A stretch of DNA of 64,000 bases from Azospirillum soli (GCF_017876165.1 NZ_JAGINQ010000010.1:161822-225821); one strand, 5' to 3'. Shown: positions 19,653 through 30,385, numbered from the stretch's first letter. The notes: generated from the letters alone by a model not told the origin. Numbers and translations: made by a program.

Positions 19653-20093
19653 TTAAGCGTTGAGCGCTGCGCGCTCGTCGGCACCGTCCGACTCGTCGCC
19701 GGCCTCGCCAGCCACGTCATCCTCAACCGACGAACCGGCGCTCTGCGGCTGGCCCTGGCCGTTGCCGCCCACGCCGCCACGCTGGCGGTTCTCGGATTCC
19801 TGGATCTGGCTGATGATGCGGAAATAGTGTTCCGCGTGCTGCAGATAGTTTTCCGACTGGACGCGGTCACCCGACGACGCCGCGTCGCGCGCCAGCGCCA
19901 GATATTTTTCGTGGACCTGCCACGCGTTGCCGCGGATGCGCACGTCCGGGCCGTTGCTGTCGAAGGTCTGGTGACGCAGCGGGACGTTCTGGCGACGGTT
20001 GCCACCGCCACCACCGCCACCGCCTCCACCACCGCTGCCGCCGCCGCCGTTGCCCCGACCGCGCGAGCGCCTGGAGTTCGGTCCTTGTCTCAT
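19653..20093 (-). CDS. DUF4167 domain protein
   Basis: A 146-residue protein found widely in alphaproteobacteria. A basic Arg/Gly-rich N-terminus with a run of glycines (residues 14-31) is followed by the conserved block of about 60 residues NGPDVRIRGNAWQVHEKYLALARDA and ENYLQHAEHYFRI. An acidic tail ends the protein. The basic glycine-rich region suggests RNA binding, which is inferred. Its place directly downstream of prmC on the same strand is conserved in the class. Confidence 0.85.
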   Translation of the reverse strand: MRQGPNSRRSRGRGNGGGGSGGGGGGGGGGGNRRQNVPLRHQTFDSNGPDVRIRGNAWQVHEKYLALARDAASSGDRVQSENYLQHAEHYFRIISQIQESENRQRGGVGGNGQGQPQSAGSSVEDDVAGEAGDESDGADERAALNA

Positions 20094-20354
20094 TCGGCTC
20101 TTAAGGCCCCATCTAAGAGAAGCGCATTCCCCGGATCGCTCCGGCGGCCGTCCCGGCCACCGGGCCCGCCGTGGAAAAGGTCCACGGATGGGTCGCGGGG
20201 ATCAAACGACGTGCCCGCCCAAAATATCGGCTGGTCAAGCGGTTCTCTGCCCAAAGGTTCAGAGTCTCCGGTAACCCTGGGATCGCCGTCGTACGATGCA
20301 CCCTAATGGGGACGGCGGGGCAATCCAACCTTTTTTTTGGGGGATACCCCGGTT

Positions 20355-21206
20355 TCAACGATCATTCCGCCCCCGAACGCATCGTTCCACGCCGCCGAGG
20401 TCGCGGAAAATCCCGGTGACGGCGATGCCGGCTGCGGCGAGCAGCCGCGCCACGTCCCCCGCCTGCCCCTGCCCCACCTCCAGCGCGGCAATTCCGCCGG
20501 GGGAGAGAAGGCTTGGCAGTTGGCGCGCGATGATCCGGTAGGGGGCGAGCCCGTCCGGCCCGCCGTCCAGCGCGCGGAGCGGGTCGTGCTCCCGCACCTC
20601 CGGGGCGAGGGTGGCGATGTCGGCGCTGGGGATGTAGGGCGGGTTGGAGACGACCACGTCGAACCGCTCGGCCAGGCCGTCGCCCCAGTCGCCGGTCTGG
20701 AAGCGCGCGCGGTCGGCGAGCCCATTGCGCGCGGCGTTGGCGGTGGAGGCGGCGACCGCGTTCGGGCTGAAGTCCACGCCAAGGCCGGTCGCGTTCGGCA
20801 ACTCGGCGAGCAGGGCCAGCAGGATGCAGCCGGTCCCCGTGCCGAGGTCGAGGATGCGCAGCGGCGCCTTGGGGTCGGGAATGTCCTTCAGGACCGCCTC
20901 AATCACCGTTTCGGTGTCCGGGCGCGGTTCCAGCGTGTCGGCGTTGAGCGCGAGGTCGAGGGTCCAGAACTCCCGATGGCCGAGAATGCGGCCGACTGGC
21001 TCGTGCGCCGCGCGGCGGTCGATCAAGGCGAGCAGGCGCGCGGCGTCGGACTCGGGGACCGGATCGTTGGCTCTGGTGAAGAGGCCCTCGCGGGTGAGGC
21101 CCAGCGCGTGCTCAATCAGCAGGCGCGCGTCGAGGTCCGGCGTGTCGATGCCGGCGGCGGCAAGGCGGGACTCGGCGAGGCGGCGAAGGGCGCGGAGAGT
21201 GGTCAT
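20355..21206 (-). CDS. prmC: Release factor glutamine N5-methyltransferase
   Basis: A 283-residue methyltransferase that modifies the glutamine of the GGQ motif in release factors RF1 and RF2. The SAM site is ILDLGTGTGCILLALLAEL near residue 118, and the substrate-binding motif NPPY lies near 187 in VVSNPPYIPSAD. The RF1 gene, encoding its substrate, is the next gene upstream, which is the usual arrangement, but here a nuclease cassette separates the two. The 261-base gap toward the DUF4167 gene contains a T8 run but no gene. Confidence 0.95.
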   Translation of the reverse strand: MTTLRALRRLAESRLAAAGIDTPDLDARLLIEHALGLTREGLFTRANDPVPESDAARLLALIDRRAAHEPVGRILGHREFWTLDLALNADTLEPRPDTETVIEAVLKDIPDPKAPLRILDLGTGTGCILLALLAELPNATGLGVDFSPNAVAASTANAARNGLADRARFQTGDWGDGLAERFDVVVSNPPYIPSADIATLAPEVREHDPLRALDGGPDGLAPYRIIARQLPSLLSPGGIAALEVGQGQAGDVARLLAAAGIAVTGIFRDLGGVERCVRGRNDR

Positions 21207-21233
21207 CGCGCGCCATCCAACCCGGACATTATG

Positions 21234-21277
21234 TCCCCTCCCCTGCGAAGCGGGGGAGGGTTAGGATGGGGGCAAGT
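21234..21277 (+). repeat. Left inverted repeat of the DUF559 cassette
   Basis: A 44-bp arm matching the complement of 21647-21690 with one mismatch. Internally it can form its own hairpin from CCCTCCCC and GGGGAGGG around a short loop. It starts 27 bases before the prmC coding start. Confidence 0.9.
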
Positions 21278-21694
21278 ATCCCCCCGAGACCACTGATGAG
21301 AGATGTGACGCTCAAGTACCGCGCTCGCGACCTTCGCACCCAGCCGACGGATGCGGAGACGATGTTGTGGCGGTTTTTGCGCAGGGAGCAGTTGGGCGGA
21401 TGGAAGTTCCGGCGGCAGCACCCTATTCCGCCGTACATCGCGGACTTCGCCTGTATTGAGGCCAAGCTGCTTGTCGAAGTGGACGGGGGCCAGCATGCGG
21501 ATTCCGCCTACGATGCGGCGCGGAACAGGCATTTGCGGCTGCATGGCTGGCGGGTCCTGCGATTCTGGAACAATGAGGTGTTGGGCAATCCGGAGGGGGT
21601 TGCACAAAGCGTTCTGGATGCTCTTGGAGGGATCCGGGATGCGGACACTTGCCCCCACCCTAACCCTCCCCCGCTTCGCAGGGGAGGGGATTAG
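21266..21694 (+). CDS. DUF559 (PD-(D/E)XK-type) endonuclease-like protein
   Basis: A 142-residue protein of the DUF559 family, related to Vsr and other PD-(D/E)XK nucleases. Visible motifs are LRTQPTDAETMLWRFLR, GWKFRRQHPIPPYIADFAC and LLVEVDGGQHAD, where the D, E and Q/H residues form the likely metal site, then GWRVLRFWNNEVL. The annotated ATG at 21266 lies inside the left repeat; an ATG at 21296 leaves the whole domain intact and is equally plausible. The stop codon lies just past the right repeat, so the last 17 or so residues are encoded by repeat DNA. It is on the opposite strand to prmC and prfA and splits a normally tight gene pair, which points to insertion. Function is unknown. Confidence 0.8.
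   Translation: MGASIPPRPLMRDVTLKYRARDLRTQPTDAETMLWRFLRREQLGGWKFRRQHPIPPYIADFACIEAKLLVEVDGGQHADSAYDAARNRHLRLHGWRVLRFWNNEVLGNPEGVAQSVLDALGGIRDADTCPHPNPPPLRRGGD
21647..21690 (-). repeat. Right inverted repeat of the DUF559 cassette
   Basis: The 44-bp arm complementary to 21234-21277. It carries the same internal hairpin and overlaps the 3' end of the DUF559 reading frame, ending six bases before the prfA stop codon. Confidence 0.9.
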
Positions 21695-21695
21695 G

Positions 21696-22743
<1,048 letters not shown>

Positions 22744-22769
<26 letters not shown>

Positions 22770-24051
22770 GTCGCTCGTCCTCACTCGTTTCTTCGTCACC
22801 CAGCCCGAACAGGCGCAACAGCAGCCGCTCGGCAGCCGCCCGTTCGGTCAGGCCCGCTCCGTCGCCCTCGGCGGCCAGGGAGCGCAGCACCTCCGACGGA
22901 CGGTGCAGCAGCCGATTGACCAGCAGCCGCGTGGCCGCCTGCGCGTCCAGCCCGCCATGCTCGGCCAGGAGCCGCCGCCGCTCCGTCTCGAAATGCGCCC
23001 GCAGCGCCGCCACGGCGGGCACGGCGGCGCGTTCGGCGCGGGTGCGGACGAAACCGGCCAGAGCCTCGTCCACGATGGCCCAGGCGGCCCGCGTCGCGGC
23101 CTCGCGCCCGACCCGGCCTTGCAGCGCCACGCGCTCCAGATCGGCGAGGTCGTAGACGAAGGCCTCGTCCAGGCCGGTCACGCCCGGATCCACGTCGGCC
23201 GGGATGGCGGCGTCCACCACGAACATCGGACGACGGCGGCGGCGCTTCAACGCCGCCTCCATCGCCGGGCCGGTAAGGATATAGCGCCCCAGACCCGCCG
23301 CGGTCACCACGATATCCGCACCGGCCAGCGCGGAATCGAGATCGGCCCAAGGAACGAAGTGGCTGTTCATGCGCCGGGCGGCGGATTCGGCTCGGCGGTC
23401 CACAGGAGAGGCGACGGTCAGGCGGCCGAGGCCAGCTTCTCGCAAGCCGTCGAGCACCAGGGCGCCCATGTCGCCGAGGCCCATGAGCAGGCCGGAGCAG
23501 CGCTTCAGGTCGCCGTGCAGGTCGCGGGCCACCTGGACGGCGGCGGCGACGAGGGAGGTCGCACCCTCGGCGATGGGCGTCTCGCTGCGCACGCGCTTGG
23601 CGGCGGCATAGGCGGCCTGGAGGGCGGCTTCCAGTTCGGGGCCGGTCAGGCCGGCGGTGGCGGCGTGGCGGTGTGCCGCCTTCAATTGGCCGAGGATGTG
23701 GGGTTCGCCGACGATCTGGCTGTCGAGGGAGCAGGCGACCGCGAAGAGGTGACGGATCGCGTCCGCGCCGGTGTGGGTGTAGAGCTGGTCGGCAAGGTCC
23801 GGCTCCGGCACGCCCGCGCGGTCGGCCAGCAGGTCCGCGACGGCCAGCGCAGCCTCGTTGGGGCGCTCATGGGCCGCTTGGACCTCCACCCGGTCGCAGG
23901 TGCTGAGCCAGACGGCTTGGGTGAAGCCGAGGTCACGCAGGCGGCCGAGCATCAGGGGCACCTCCGCCTCTTCCGTCGTCAGACGGTCACGGAGCGCGCC
24001 CGAGCAGGTCCGATGGCTGGCGCCGATGACGAGGTAGGAGGTGGTGGTCAC
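22744..24051 (-). CDS. hemA: Glutamyl-tRNA reductase
   Basis: A 435-residue enzyme reducing glutamyl-tRNA to glutamate-1-semialdehyde, the first committed step of the C5 route to 5-aminolevulinate and heme. Signatures seen are GASHRT, the catalytic cysteine Cys52 in LSTCDRVE (family norm STCNR), and [13 protein letters not shown]. The NADPH site is [16 protein letters not shown] and the C-terminal dimerisation helix is present. The GTG at 24051 lies right before the conserved strand; another GTG at 24072 would start inside a repeat. Many alphaproteobacteria use ALA synthase instead, so the presence of this gene is notable. Its 3' end overlaps prfA. Confidence 0.88.
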
Positions 24052-24067
24052 GGGTACGCGTTTGTTG

Positions 24068-24149
24068 TCCACAGATGAACACAGATAAACACAGATCGCG
24101 ATTCAGGGTGAGCCTGATCGCTCTGTGTCCATCTGCGTTCATCTGTGGA
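24068..24149. repeat. Long inverted-repeat element built from CACAGAT motifs
   Basis: The arms 24068-24095 and 24122-24149 are 28 bases each and complementary with three mismatches. Each contains tandem motifs of the type CACAGATGAA/CACAGATAAA. The 26-base centre is itself partly palindromic. It lies between ispG and hemA, both on the minus strand, and would form a long hairpin in their RNA. Confidence 0.8.
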
Positions 24150-24157
24150 TCTGAAAA

Positions 24158-25288
24158 TTACTCAGCCGCCGACGCAGCTTCCGCGGCCGCCTTGGCGGCT
24201 TCGATCTCGGCGGCCTTCTTCTCGACAAGCCCGACGAGGTGCTCGACGATGTCCTGGTCCTTCAGGCGGTGATCGGTCACGCCGGACAGATAGACCTGAT
24301 GGGTGTTGTTGCCGCCGCCGGTCAGGCCGATATCGGTCTCGCGCGCCTCGCCGGGGCCGTTCACGACACAGCCGATCACGGAGAGGGTCAGCGGCGTGGT
24401 GATGTGGGCGAGGCGCTGTTCCAGCACCTCCACCGTCTTGATGACGTTGAAGTTCTGACGCGCGCAGCTCGGGCACGAGATGACCGTCACGCCACGACGG
24501 CGTAGGCCCAGCGACTTCAGCATGTCGTAGCCGACCAGAACCTCCTCGGCCGGATCGGCGGAGAGGGAGACGCGCATCGTGTCGCCGATGCCCGACCACA
24601 GCAACATGCCCAGGCCGATGGACGATTTCACCGTGCCGGCGCGCAGGCCGCCCGCCTCCGTGATGCCGATGTGCAGGGGGTAGTCGCAAGCCTCGGCCAA
24701 GCCCTGGTAGGCGGCGACGGCCAGGAAGACGTCGGACGCCTTGACCGAGATCTTGAACTCGGTGAAGTCATGGTCTTCGAGGATTTTAGCGTGGTTGAGC
24801 GCGCTTTCGACCAGCGCCTCCGGGCAGGGCTCGCCGTACTTCTCCAGCAGATCTTGTTCCAGCGAGCCGGCGTTGACGCCGATGCGCATGGAGCAGCCAT
24901 GATCCTTGGCCGCCTTCACCACCTCGCGCACGCGCTCGGCCGAGCCGATGTTGCCGGGGTTGATGCGCAGGCAGGCCGCACCGCTCTCCGCCGCCTCGAT
25001 GGCGCGCTTGTAGTGGAAATGGATGTCGGCGACGACCGGCACCTTGACCTGCCGCACGATGTCCTTCAGCGCCAGCGCCGATTCCTGATCGGGGCAGGAG
25101 ACGCGGACGATGTCGGCGCCCACCCGCTCCGCCGCCTGGATCTGCTCCACCGTCGCCTTCACGTCCGCCGTGGGCGTGTTGGTCATGGTCTGGACGGAGA
25201 TCGGCGCGTCGCCGCCGACGAGCACGTTGCCCACGCGGATCTGGCGGGACTTGCGGCGGTGGATCTCGCGGTAGGGGCGGACGCTCAT
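24158..25288 (-). CDS. ispG: 4-hydroxy-3-methylbut-2-enyl diphosphate synthase
   Basis: A 376-residue iron-sulfur enzyme (GcpE) of the non-mevalonate isoprenoid pathway, which makes HMBPP from methylerythritol cyclodiphosphate. The cluster cysteines are in ISCPSCAR and [24 protein letters not shown] motifs near the C-terminus, and the N-terminal TIM-barrel contains [10 protein letters not shown] and [11 protein letters not shown]. The ATG at 25288 begins at the conserved [14 protein letters not shown]; an upstream start at 25324 adds twelve residues. An alanine-rich tail follows the last conserved block. It lies downstream of the RodZ-like gene, an order common in proteobacteria. Confidence 0.95.
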   Translation of the reverse strand: MSVRPYREIHRRKSRQIRVGNVLVGGDAPISVQTMTNTPTADVKATVEQIQAAERVGADIVRVSCPDQESALALKDIVRQVKVPVVADIHFHYKRAIEAAESGAACLRINPGNIGSAERVREVVKAAKDHGCSMRIGVNAGSLEQDLLEKYGEPCPEALVESALNHAKILEDHDFTEFKISVKASDVFLAVAAYQGLAEACDYPLHIGITEAGGLRAGTVKSSIGLGMLLWSGIGDTMRVSLSADPAEEVLVGYDMLKSLGLRRRGVTVISCPSCARQNFNVIKTVEVLEQRLAHITTPLTLSVIGCVVNGPGEARETDIGLTGGGNNTHQVYLSGVTDHRLKDQDIVEHLVGLVEKKAAEIEAAKAAAEAASAAE

Positions 25289-25439
25289 GGGGACAGGCCT
25301 CGGGGCAGCGGGACAGGAGCACAATAGCCGGAACGCCGGACGCGCCCTTATAGCGCAGCCGGCGTTACGCCTGAAGTGCGGTCCGGCGCGCCGGATTCAA
25401 GGGTCAATTCGGCTGGGGTGAATCCGGCGGGCGTGGGGA

Positions 25440-26762
25440 TCAGTGCGTGCCGCTGCCGCGCAGGGTCGGGGCGTGCTGGTCGAGCGCCACATCGCGCAGA
25501 ACCTGCCCGACCGCGCCCAGCGGAGCGCCTTCCACCCCGTCGGTCACCACGGTCAGGCCGCCGGCGTTGCCGGTGCGCACGCGGATGCCGGAGCGGTCGG
25601 GCACGCGGTACACGTCGCCCGGCTTCAGCACGCGGGTGAAGATGATCTCGCCGTTGCCGTCGCGGACCTGAATCCAGCTGTCCTGCGTGGCGCGGAGCTG
25701 GACGCGGGAGGCTTGGTTCTGGCTGCCGTAGACCTTGGACGGCAGTCCGCCGGCCTGTTCGCCGGGTGCGCGGGCGGCGGGCGCGGTCGGGGCCGTGTTG
25801 GCCAGGGCAGTGGCGCCCGGCGACAGGGGTGTCGGTTCCTGAGTCGTCGCCTCGGCCTCGTCCTCATCGGACGGTGGGGGCGGAACGACCGCCATCACCG
25901 GGGGAGCGGCCGGCGGAGCGGCGGGGATCGCGGCGGCGGGAGCCGGGCTCAGCGAGGGCTTCATCGCCGGAGTCGGGGCCGCCGGAACGGAAGCGGGCGC
26001 GGGTGCGCTCGCGACGGGGGCTGGGGCGGGTGCCGGAACGGGAGTTGCGACCGGAGCAGGAGCCGGGCCGGGTGCGGGCGCCACGGCCACAGGCGGAACG
26101 CTGGGCGGCGGGGGAGCCGGCGGGGCCGAGGCGCCGCCGGCCGCAGGCGGAACGGCGGGGGGGGCTTCGGCGGTCGTGACGGGAGCGGACACCACCGGAG
26201 CCGCCACCACGGGCGCCGGAGCCGGATCGGCGGAAACCGGAGGCTGGCTGCCGGAGCCGAGCGGCAGGGTGTCGAGCAGCGAGACCAGCCGGTCCGGCAG
26301 CGTGGGAACGAGGTCCACCATGCTGCGGTCGGTCGCCGACAGATAATACCAGCCGCCGTAGACGATGCCGGCCAGCACCATCGTGACGAGCAGGACCGTG
26401 CCGCCGGGAATGCGGCCTTCCGGAACAGGCGTCGGGAAATAGAGCTGCTGGCTGCGCGTCTTGCCGGTCGTCTCTTCCTTGTAGCGGGTGACGACGGACT
26501 CGGGATCCAGGCCCAGATACTCGGCGTAGGAGCGCAGGAAACCGACGGCGTAGGCGGTGCCCGGAAGCTCCTCGAACCGACCGGACTCGATGGCTTGCAG
26601 GTAGGGGTAGCGGATGCGCAGCATGGCGGCCACGTCGCGCAGTTCCACCCCGATGCTCTCGCGCGCTTCGCGCAGCGTGTCGGACACGCTGGGGCCGGTG
26701 GCGACGGCGCCTTCCTGTACGGCGGGGTCGAGAGTGCCAAAAACCTTGCGCTTGCCCATCAT
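25440..26762 (-). CDS. RodZ-like helix-turn-helix membrane protein with DUF4115
   Basis: A 440-residue single-pass membrane protein. A cytoplasmic HTH_25 domain (about 25-90; LREARESIGVELRDVAAMLRI, YLQAIESGRFEELPGTAYAVGFLRSYA) precedes one membrane helix at about 120-142. A long Pro/Ala linker (about 175-330) then spans the periplasm to a C-terminal DUF4115 domain with WIQVRDGNGEIIFTRVLKPGD. This is the RodZ layout: RodZ ties MreB to the wall-elongation machine. The ATG at 26762 (or 26759) is preferred over a GTG at 26801. It is followed by ispG, as rodZ often is. Confidence 0.85.
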   Translation of the reverse strand: MMGKRKVFGTLDPAVQEGAVATGPSVSDTLREARESIGVELRDVAAMLRIRYPYLQAIESGRFEELPGTAYAVGFLRSYAEYLGLDPESVVTRYKEETTGKTRSQQLYFPTPVPEGRIPGGTVLLVTMVLAGIVYGGWYYLSATDRSMVDLVPTLPDRLVSLLDTLPLGSGSQPPVSADPAPAPVVAAPVVSAPVTTAEAPPAVPPAAGGASAPPAPPPPSVPPVAVAPAPGPAPAPVATPVPAPAPAPVASAPAPASVPAAPTPAMKPSLSPAPAAAIPAAPPAAPPVMAVVPPPPSDEDEAEATTQEPTPLSPGATALANTAPTAPAARAPGEQAGGLPSKVYGSQNQASRVQLRATQDSWIQVRDGNGEIIFTRVLKPGDVYRVPDRSGIRVRTGNAGGLTVVTDGVEGAPLGAVGQVLRDVALDQHAPTLRGSGTH

Positions 26763-26968
26763 GTCAGCCGTACCGTCGCTCTGGAAATCAGGCGGATGCA
26801 CCCCCCGGATGGGTACGCCGCCGCAGGTGCGCGCGCAACCGGGAATGACCGCGAATTAAGCGACGTTGTATACGCCAATCGGCCGAGCCGTTGTAACAAA
26901 ACGTCGCAGTTACGAACGATTTTGGAGAGGTGTGTTTCTTTGGATCAACAGGTCCGGATCAACACTCT

Positions 26969-29278
26969 CTAGATCAACACGCCATGGTCCTTGGCGAAGC
27001 TGCACAGCTTGTCGCGCAGGCTGTGGTCGCCGCGCTGATAGAGCCCGGCCATGTACTGGCGCAACGCCGCCACGTCCAGCGAGCGCAGCATGGTCTTGAC
27101 CGGGCCGACCGACGGCGGGGCCATCGACAAGGTGCGGAAGCCAATCCCGATCAGCGCCATGGCGTCGAGCGGCCGGCCGGCCATCTCGCCGCAGATGCTG
27201 AGCGACACGCGGGCCTCGCCGCAGGCATCCACCAGCCGGCGCAGCAGGCACAGCATGGCTGGCGACAGCGGGTCGTAACGGGTCGCCGTGCGCGGGTTGC
27301 CCCGGTCGCTGGCGAAAATGTACTGCGTCAGATCGTTGGAGCCGACCGACAGGAAATCGACGCGCGGCAGCAGGGCCGGCAGCTGCCACAGCAGGGATGG
27401 AACCTCAATCATCGTGCCGACGCGCAGGCGGCTCGGCGGCTCCACGCCCTGCGACCCCAGCCGCTTCAGCTCCAGGTCAAGCAGACGCTTGGCGGCGTCG
27501 AACTCGGCCACCTCGGCGATCATCGGGAACATCACCGACAGGGGGCGCCCGGCCGCCGCCCGCAGCAGCGAGCGGAGCTGCTGCCGCAGCAGAGACGGAT
27601 GGTCGAGACCGATGCGGATCGCCCGCCAGCCGAGCGCCGGGTTCTCCTCCTCGCCCGCCACGATGTAGGGCAGCATCTTGTCGCCGCCGACATCCAGCGT
27701 GCGGAAGACCACCGGCTTGTCCCCGGCCTCGTGCAGGATGCGGGCGTAGAGGTCGGTCTGCGCCTGAACGTCCGGGTAGGACGAGCGCACCATGAAGGGA
27801 ATTTCCGTGCGGTAGAGGCCGATGCCTTCCGCCCCGCTGGCGTGCAGGTGCGGCAGGTCGATGAGCAGGCCGCAGTTCAGCTGAATCGAGATGGGCGTGC
27901 CGTCGCGCGTCACCGAGGGCAGCGCGCGGATCTCCGCGTACATCTGCTCCTTCCGGGTGCGGAGCGCGACGCTCTCCGCGAAGGCCATCTGAATGTCTTC
28001 GGCCGGGCGCACGAAGACCTGTCCATGGTCGCCGTCCACGATCACGGGGTCGAGCGGCTCCACGCGGTTCAGCGCGTCGGACGCCTGGACCACCGGGATG
28101 TTCAGCGCGCGGGCGACGATGCAGACGTGGCTGGACGGCGAGCCTTCCTCCAGGATCACCCCGCGCAGGCGGCGCTGGTCGTAGTCGAGCAGTTCCGCCG
28201 GCCCCATGGAGCGGGCGACCACCACGATCTCGTCCGGCAGGGTGCCGCCGTCCGCCTCCGACTTGCGGCCGGCGAGGTGTTGGAGCAGACGGTTGGTCAG
28301 GTCTTCGAGATCAAGCAGCCGTTCGCGGATGTAGGGGTCCGTCAGGTGGCTCATGCGGGCGCGGGTGTCGTTCTGCACCTGCTGCACCGCGGCTTCCGCC
28401 GTCAGGCCCATGCGGATCGCCTCGCGGATGCGCGACAGCCATCCCCGGTCCTCCGCGAACATGCGGTAGGTTTCCAGAATGTCCTTCGGCTCGCCCAGGC
28501 CGGCCAGCGCGGCAGCGGCCAGAAGATCGTCGATGGCGCTGTGCATGGTGGCCAGCGCGGCGTTCAGCCGCTCCAGCTCGACCTCCGCGTCCTCGGCGAC
28601 CATCTGGCGGATGGTCAGCTGCGGCCGGTGGATGACCGCGAGACCCATGGACAGGCCGCCAGTCAGCGCGGTGCCGGACAGGCGCGCCGGCAGAAGCGCC
28701 GGATCGCCGGTGGAGGCGACTTCCTGCGGGTTGACCAGCTCGCCCTGGGCGACCAGCTCGGCCACCACCATGGCGATGGTCTGGAGGGTCTCGACCTCCT
28801 CCTCCACGTAGCGGCGGCGGTCCTTGTGCTGGATGACCAGAACGCCGCGCACCTTGCCGCCGCGCAGGATCGGCACGCCCGCGAGGGAGAGGAACGGATC
28901 TTCACCCGTTTCCGGGCGGTAGGCGAAGCTGGGGTGCGAGGGCGCGTTGTCGAGCGCGATGGGCCGCGCGTGCCCGGCGATGTCGCCAACGATGCCTTCG
29001 CCGACGCGCAAGCGTGTGTTGTGCACGGCGTCCTTGTTCAGACCTTCGGTCGAGAACAGCTCCAGCACCTCGCCCGCGCGCATGACGTAGCAGGAGCAGA
29101 CGTCCGCCCCCATCTCCATCGCGATCAGCGAGACGATCTTGTCGAGCCGGTCCTGTCCGGTGCCCGAACCGGCCATGACATCGCGCAGCCGCGCGAGCAG
29201 GCGGCGCGACGCGGCGCCGTCGAAACCGGGGGCGCCATCCTTGCCAGTGGGAGGAACCTCGCCGACGGCGCTGCTCAT
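26969..29278 (-). CDS. ptsP: Nitrogen-PTS enzyme I (EI-Ntr)
   Basis: A 769-residue phosphoenolpyruvate-protein phosphotransferase heading the nitrogen PTS. An N-terminal GAF domain (about 40-185) distinguishes it from the sugar PTS enzyme I; it senses glutamine and 2-oxoglutarate in relatives. The phospho-carrier histidine is His384 in GSPSSHVCIVAR, and the C-terminal PEP-binding barrel has LYRTEIPFM and the SVGSNDLTQYIFASDRGN signature. Its likely pathway partner PtsN is encoded about 4 kb away. It sits in a minus-strand run with the nitronate monooxygenase (one base between them) and lysC. Confidence 0.96.
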   Translation of the reverse strand: MSSAVGEVPPTGKDGAPGFDGAASRRLLARLRDVMAGSGTGQDRLDKIVSLIAMEMGADVCSCYVMRAGEVLELFSTEGLNKDAVHNTRLRVGEGIVGDIAGHARPIALDNAPSHPSFAYRPETGEDPFLSLAGVPILRGGKVRGVLVIQHKDRRRYVEEEVETLQTIAMVVAELVAQGELVNPQEVASTGDPALLPARLSGTALTGGLSMGLAVIHRPQLTIRQMVAEDAEVELERLNAALATMHSAIDDLLAAAALAGLGEPKDILETYRMFAEDRGWLSRIREAIRMGLTAEAAVQQVQNDTRARMSHLTDPYIRERLLDLEDLTNRLLQHLAGRKSEADGGTLPDEIVVVARSMGPAELLDYDQRRLRGVILEEGSPSSHVCIVARALNIPVVQASDALNRVEPLDPVIVDGDHGQVFVRPAEDIQMAFAESVALRTRKEQMYAEIRALPSVTRDGTPISIQLNCGLLIDLPHLHASGAEGIGLYRTEIPFMVRSSYPDVQAQTDLYARILHEAGDKPVVFRTLDVGGDKMLPYIVAGEEENPALGWRAIRIGLDHPSLLRQQLRSLLRAAAGRPLSVMFPMIAEVAEFDAAKRLLDLELKRLGSQGVEPPSRLRVGTMIEVPSLLWQLPALLPRVDFLSVGSNDLTQYIFASDRGNPRTATRYDPLSPAMLCLLRRLVDACGEARVSLSICGEMAGRPLDAMALIGIGFRTLSMAPPSVGPVKTMLRSLDVAALRQYMAGLYQRGDHSLRDKLCSFAKDHGVLI

Positions 29279-29279
29279 G

Positions 29280-30359
29280 TCACGCCGCTCCTAAGACAGC
29301 CGGTTCACCGAAGGGAAGCACCGCGCCGCCCTGGCGTTGGACGAGCGCCGATTCGGCCTGGGCCACCAGATCGGCGATGATCTCGGCGACCGGTTGTTCC
29401 CGTGTGACGAGGCCGACGCTCTGGCCGGCCATGAGGGAGCCGGTCTCGACATCGCCGTCAATCACCGCGCGGCGCAGGGCGCCGGCCCAAAAATGTTCGA
29501 TTTCCAGCAGGCCGGCGTCGCGGCTCATCTCACCCCGGTCCACCTTGGCGATGACCTCGCGCTGAAGCTCGATGAAGCGGCGGGCGCCCGCGTTGGCGAG
29601 CGCGCGCACCGGGATCACCGGGAAGCGCGGATCAAGCTGCACCGACGCCTGGGCGTCGCGGGCGGACGCCCGGATGAAGGTCTGCTTGAAGTTGGGATGC
29701 GCGATGGATTCGGTCGCGCAAACGAAGCGCGTGCCGATCTGCACGCCCGCCGCACCCAATTCCAGATAGGCGACAATGGCCTCGCCCCGGCCGATGCCGC
29801 CGGCCACAAAGACCGGGACCTCGCGCAGGTCGGGTAGGATTTCCTGAGCCAGCACGGTGGTGGACACCGGGCCGATGTGGCCGCCGGCCTCCGTGCCCTC
29901 GATCACCAGGGCGTCGGCGCCGATCTTCACCATGCGCCGGCCGCTGACCAGGGTGGGGGCGAAGGCCATGACCTTGGCGCCGCCGTCCTTGATCTTCCGG
30001 ATCGTGGCGCCGGACGGAAAACCGCCGGCAATCACCACGTGGCCCACCGCCTGCTCCCGGCAGACGTCGATCAGGTGATCGAGATCCGGGTGCATGTTGA
30101 TGAGGTTCACGCCGAAGGGCTTGTCCGTCAGCCCCTTCGTTCCGGCAATCTCCGCCGCCAGCTGGTCCGGCGTCATCGACCCGCAGGCCACGACGCCGAA
30201 GCCGCCGGCGTTGGAGATGGCGGACACGAGGTGGCGTTCCGACACCCAGCTCATCGCACCGCCCATGATGGCGGTCCGCGTGCCGAGGAAGGCGCGCCCC
30301 CGCGCCCACAGCTGGTCGAGCCGTGCCCGTGCCGCCGCGTCGGATATGACGTCGGTCAT
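29280..30359 (-). CDS. Nitronate monooxygenase-family flavoprotein
   Basis: A 359-residue FMN-dependent TIM-barrel enzyme of the NMO/2-nitropropane dioxygenase family. Family motifs are GGAMSWVSERHLVSAISNAGGFGVVACG at the start, DALVIEGTEAGGHIG with the active-site histidine region, and the FMN phosphate loop VPVFVAGGIGRGEAIVAYLELGAAGVQIGTRF-type stretch. Relatives oxidise alkyl nitronates, but some act as enoyl-ACP reductases, so the true substrate is open. It is one base from ptsP and 26 bases after lysC, so the three are probably one operon. Confidence 0.85.
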   Translation of the reverse strand: MTDVISDAAARARLDQLWARGRAFLGTRTAIMGGAMSWVSERHLVSAISNAGGFGVVACGSMTPDQLAAEIAGTKGLTDKPFGVNLINMHPDLDHLIDVCREQAVGHVVIAGGFPSGATIRKIKDGGAKVMAFAPTLVSGRRMVKIGADALVIEGTEAGGHIGPVSTTVLAQEILPDLREVPVFVAGGIGRGEAIVAYLELGAAGVQIGTRFVCATESIAHPNFKQTFIRASARDAQASVQLDPRFPVIPVRALANAGARRFIELQREVIAKVDRGEMSRDAGLLEIEHFWAGALRRAVIDGDVETGSLMAGQSVGLVTREQPVAEIIADLVAQAESALVQRQGGAVLPFGEPAVLGAA

Positions 30360-30385
30360 GACCGGCTCTCCCCTTCCCTATCCGC

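Noticed and set aside
20326..20346. T8 run with flanking Gs and Cs as a terminator of the DUF559 or prmC region
   Set aside because: There is no convincing stem before the T-run on either strand.
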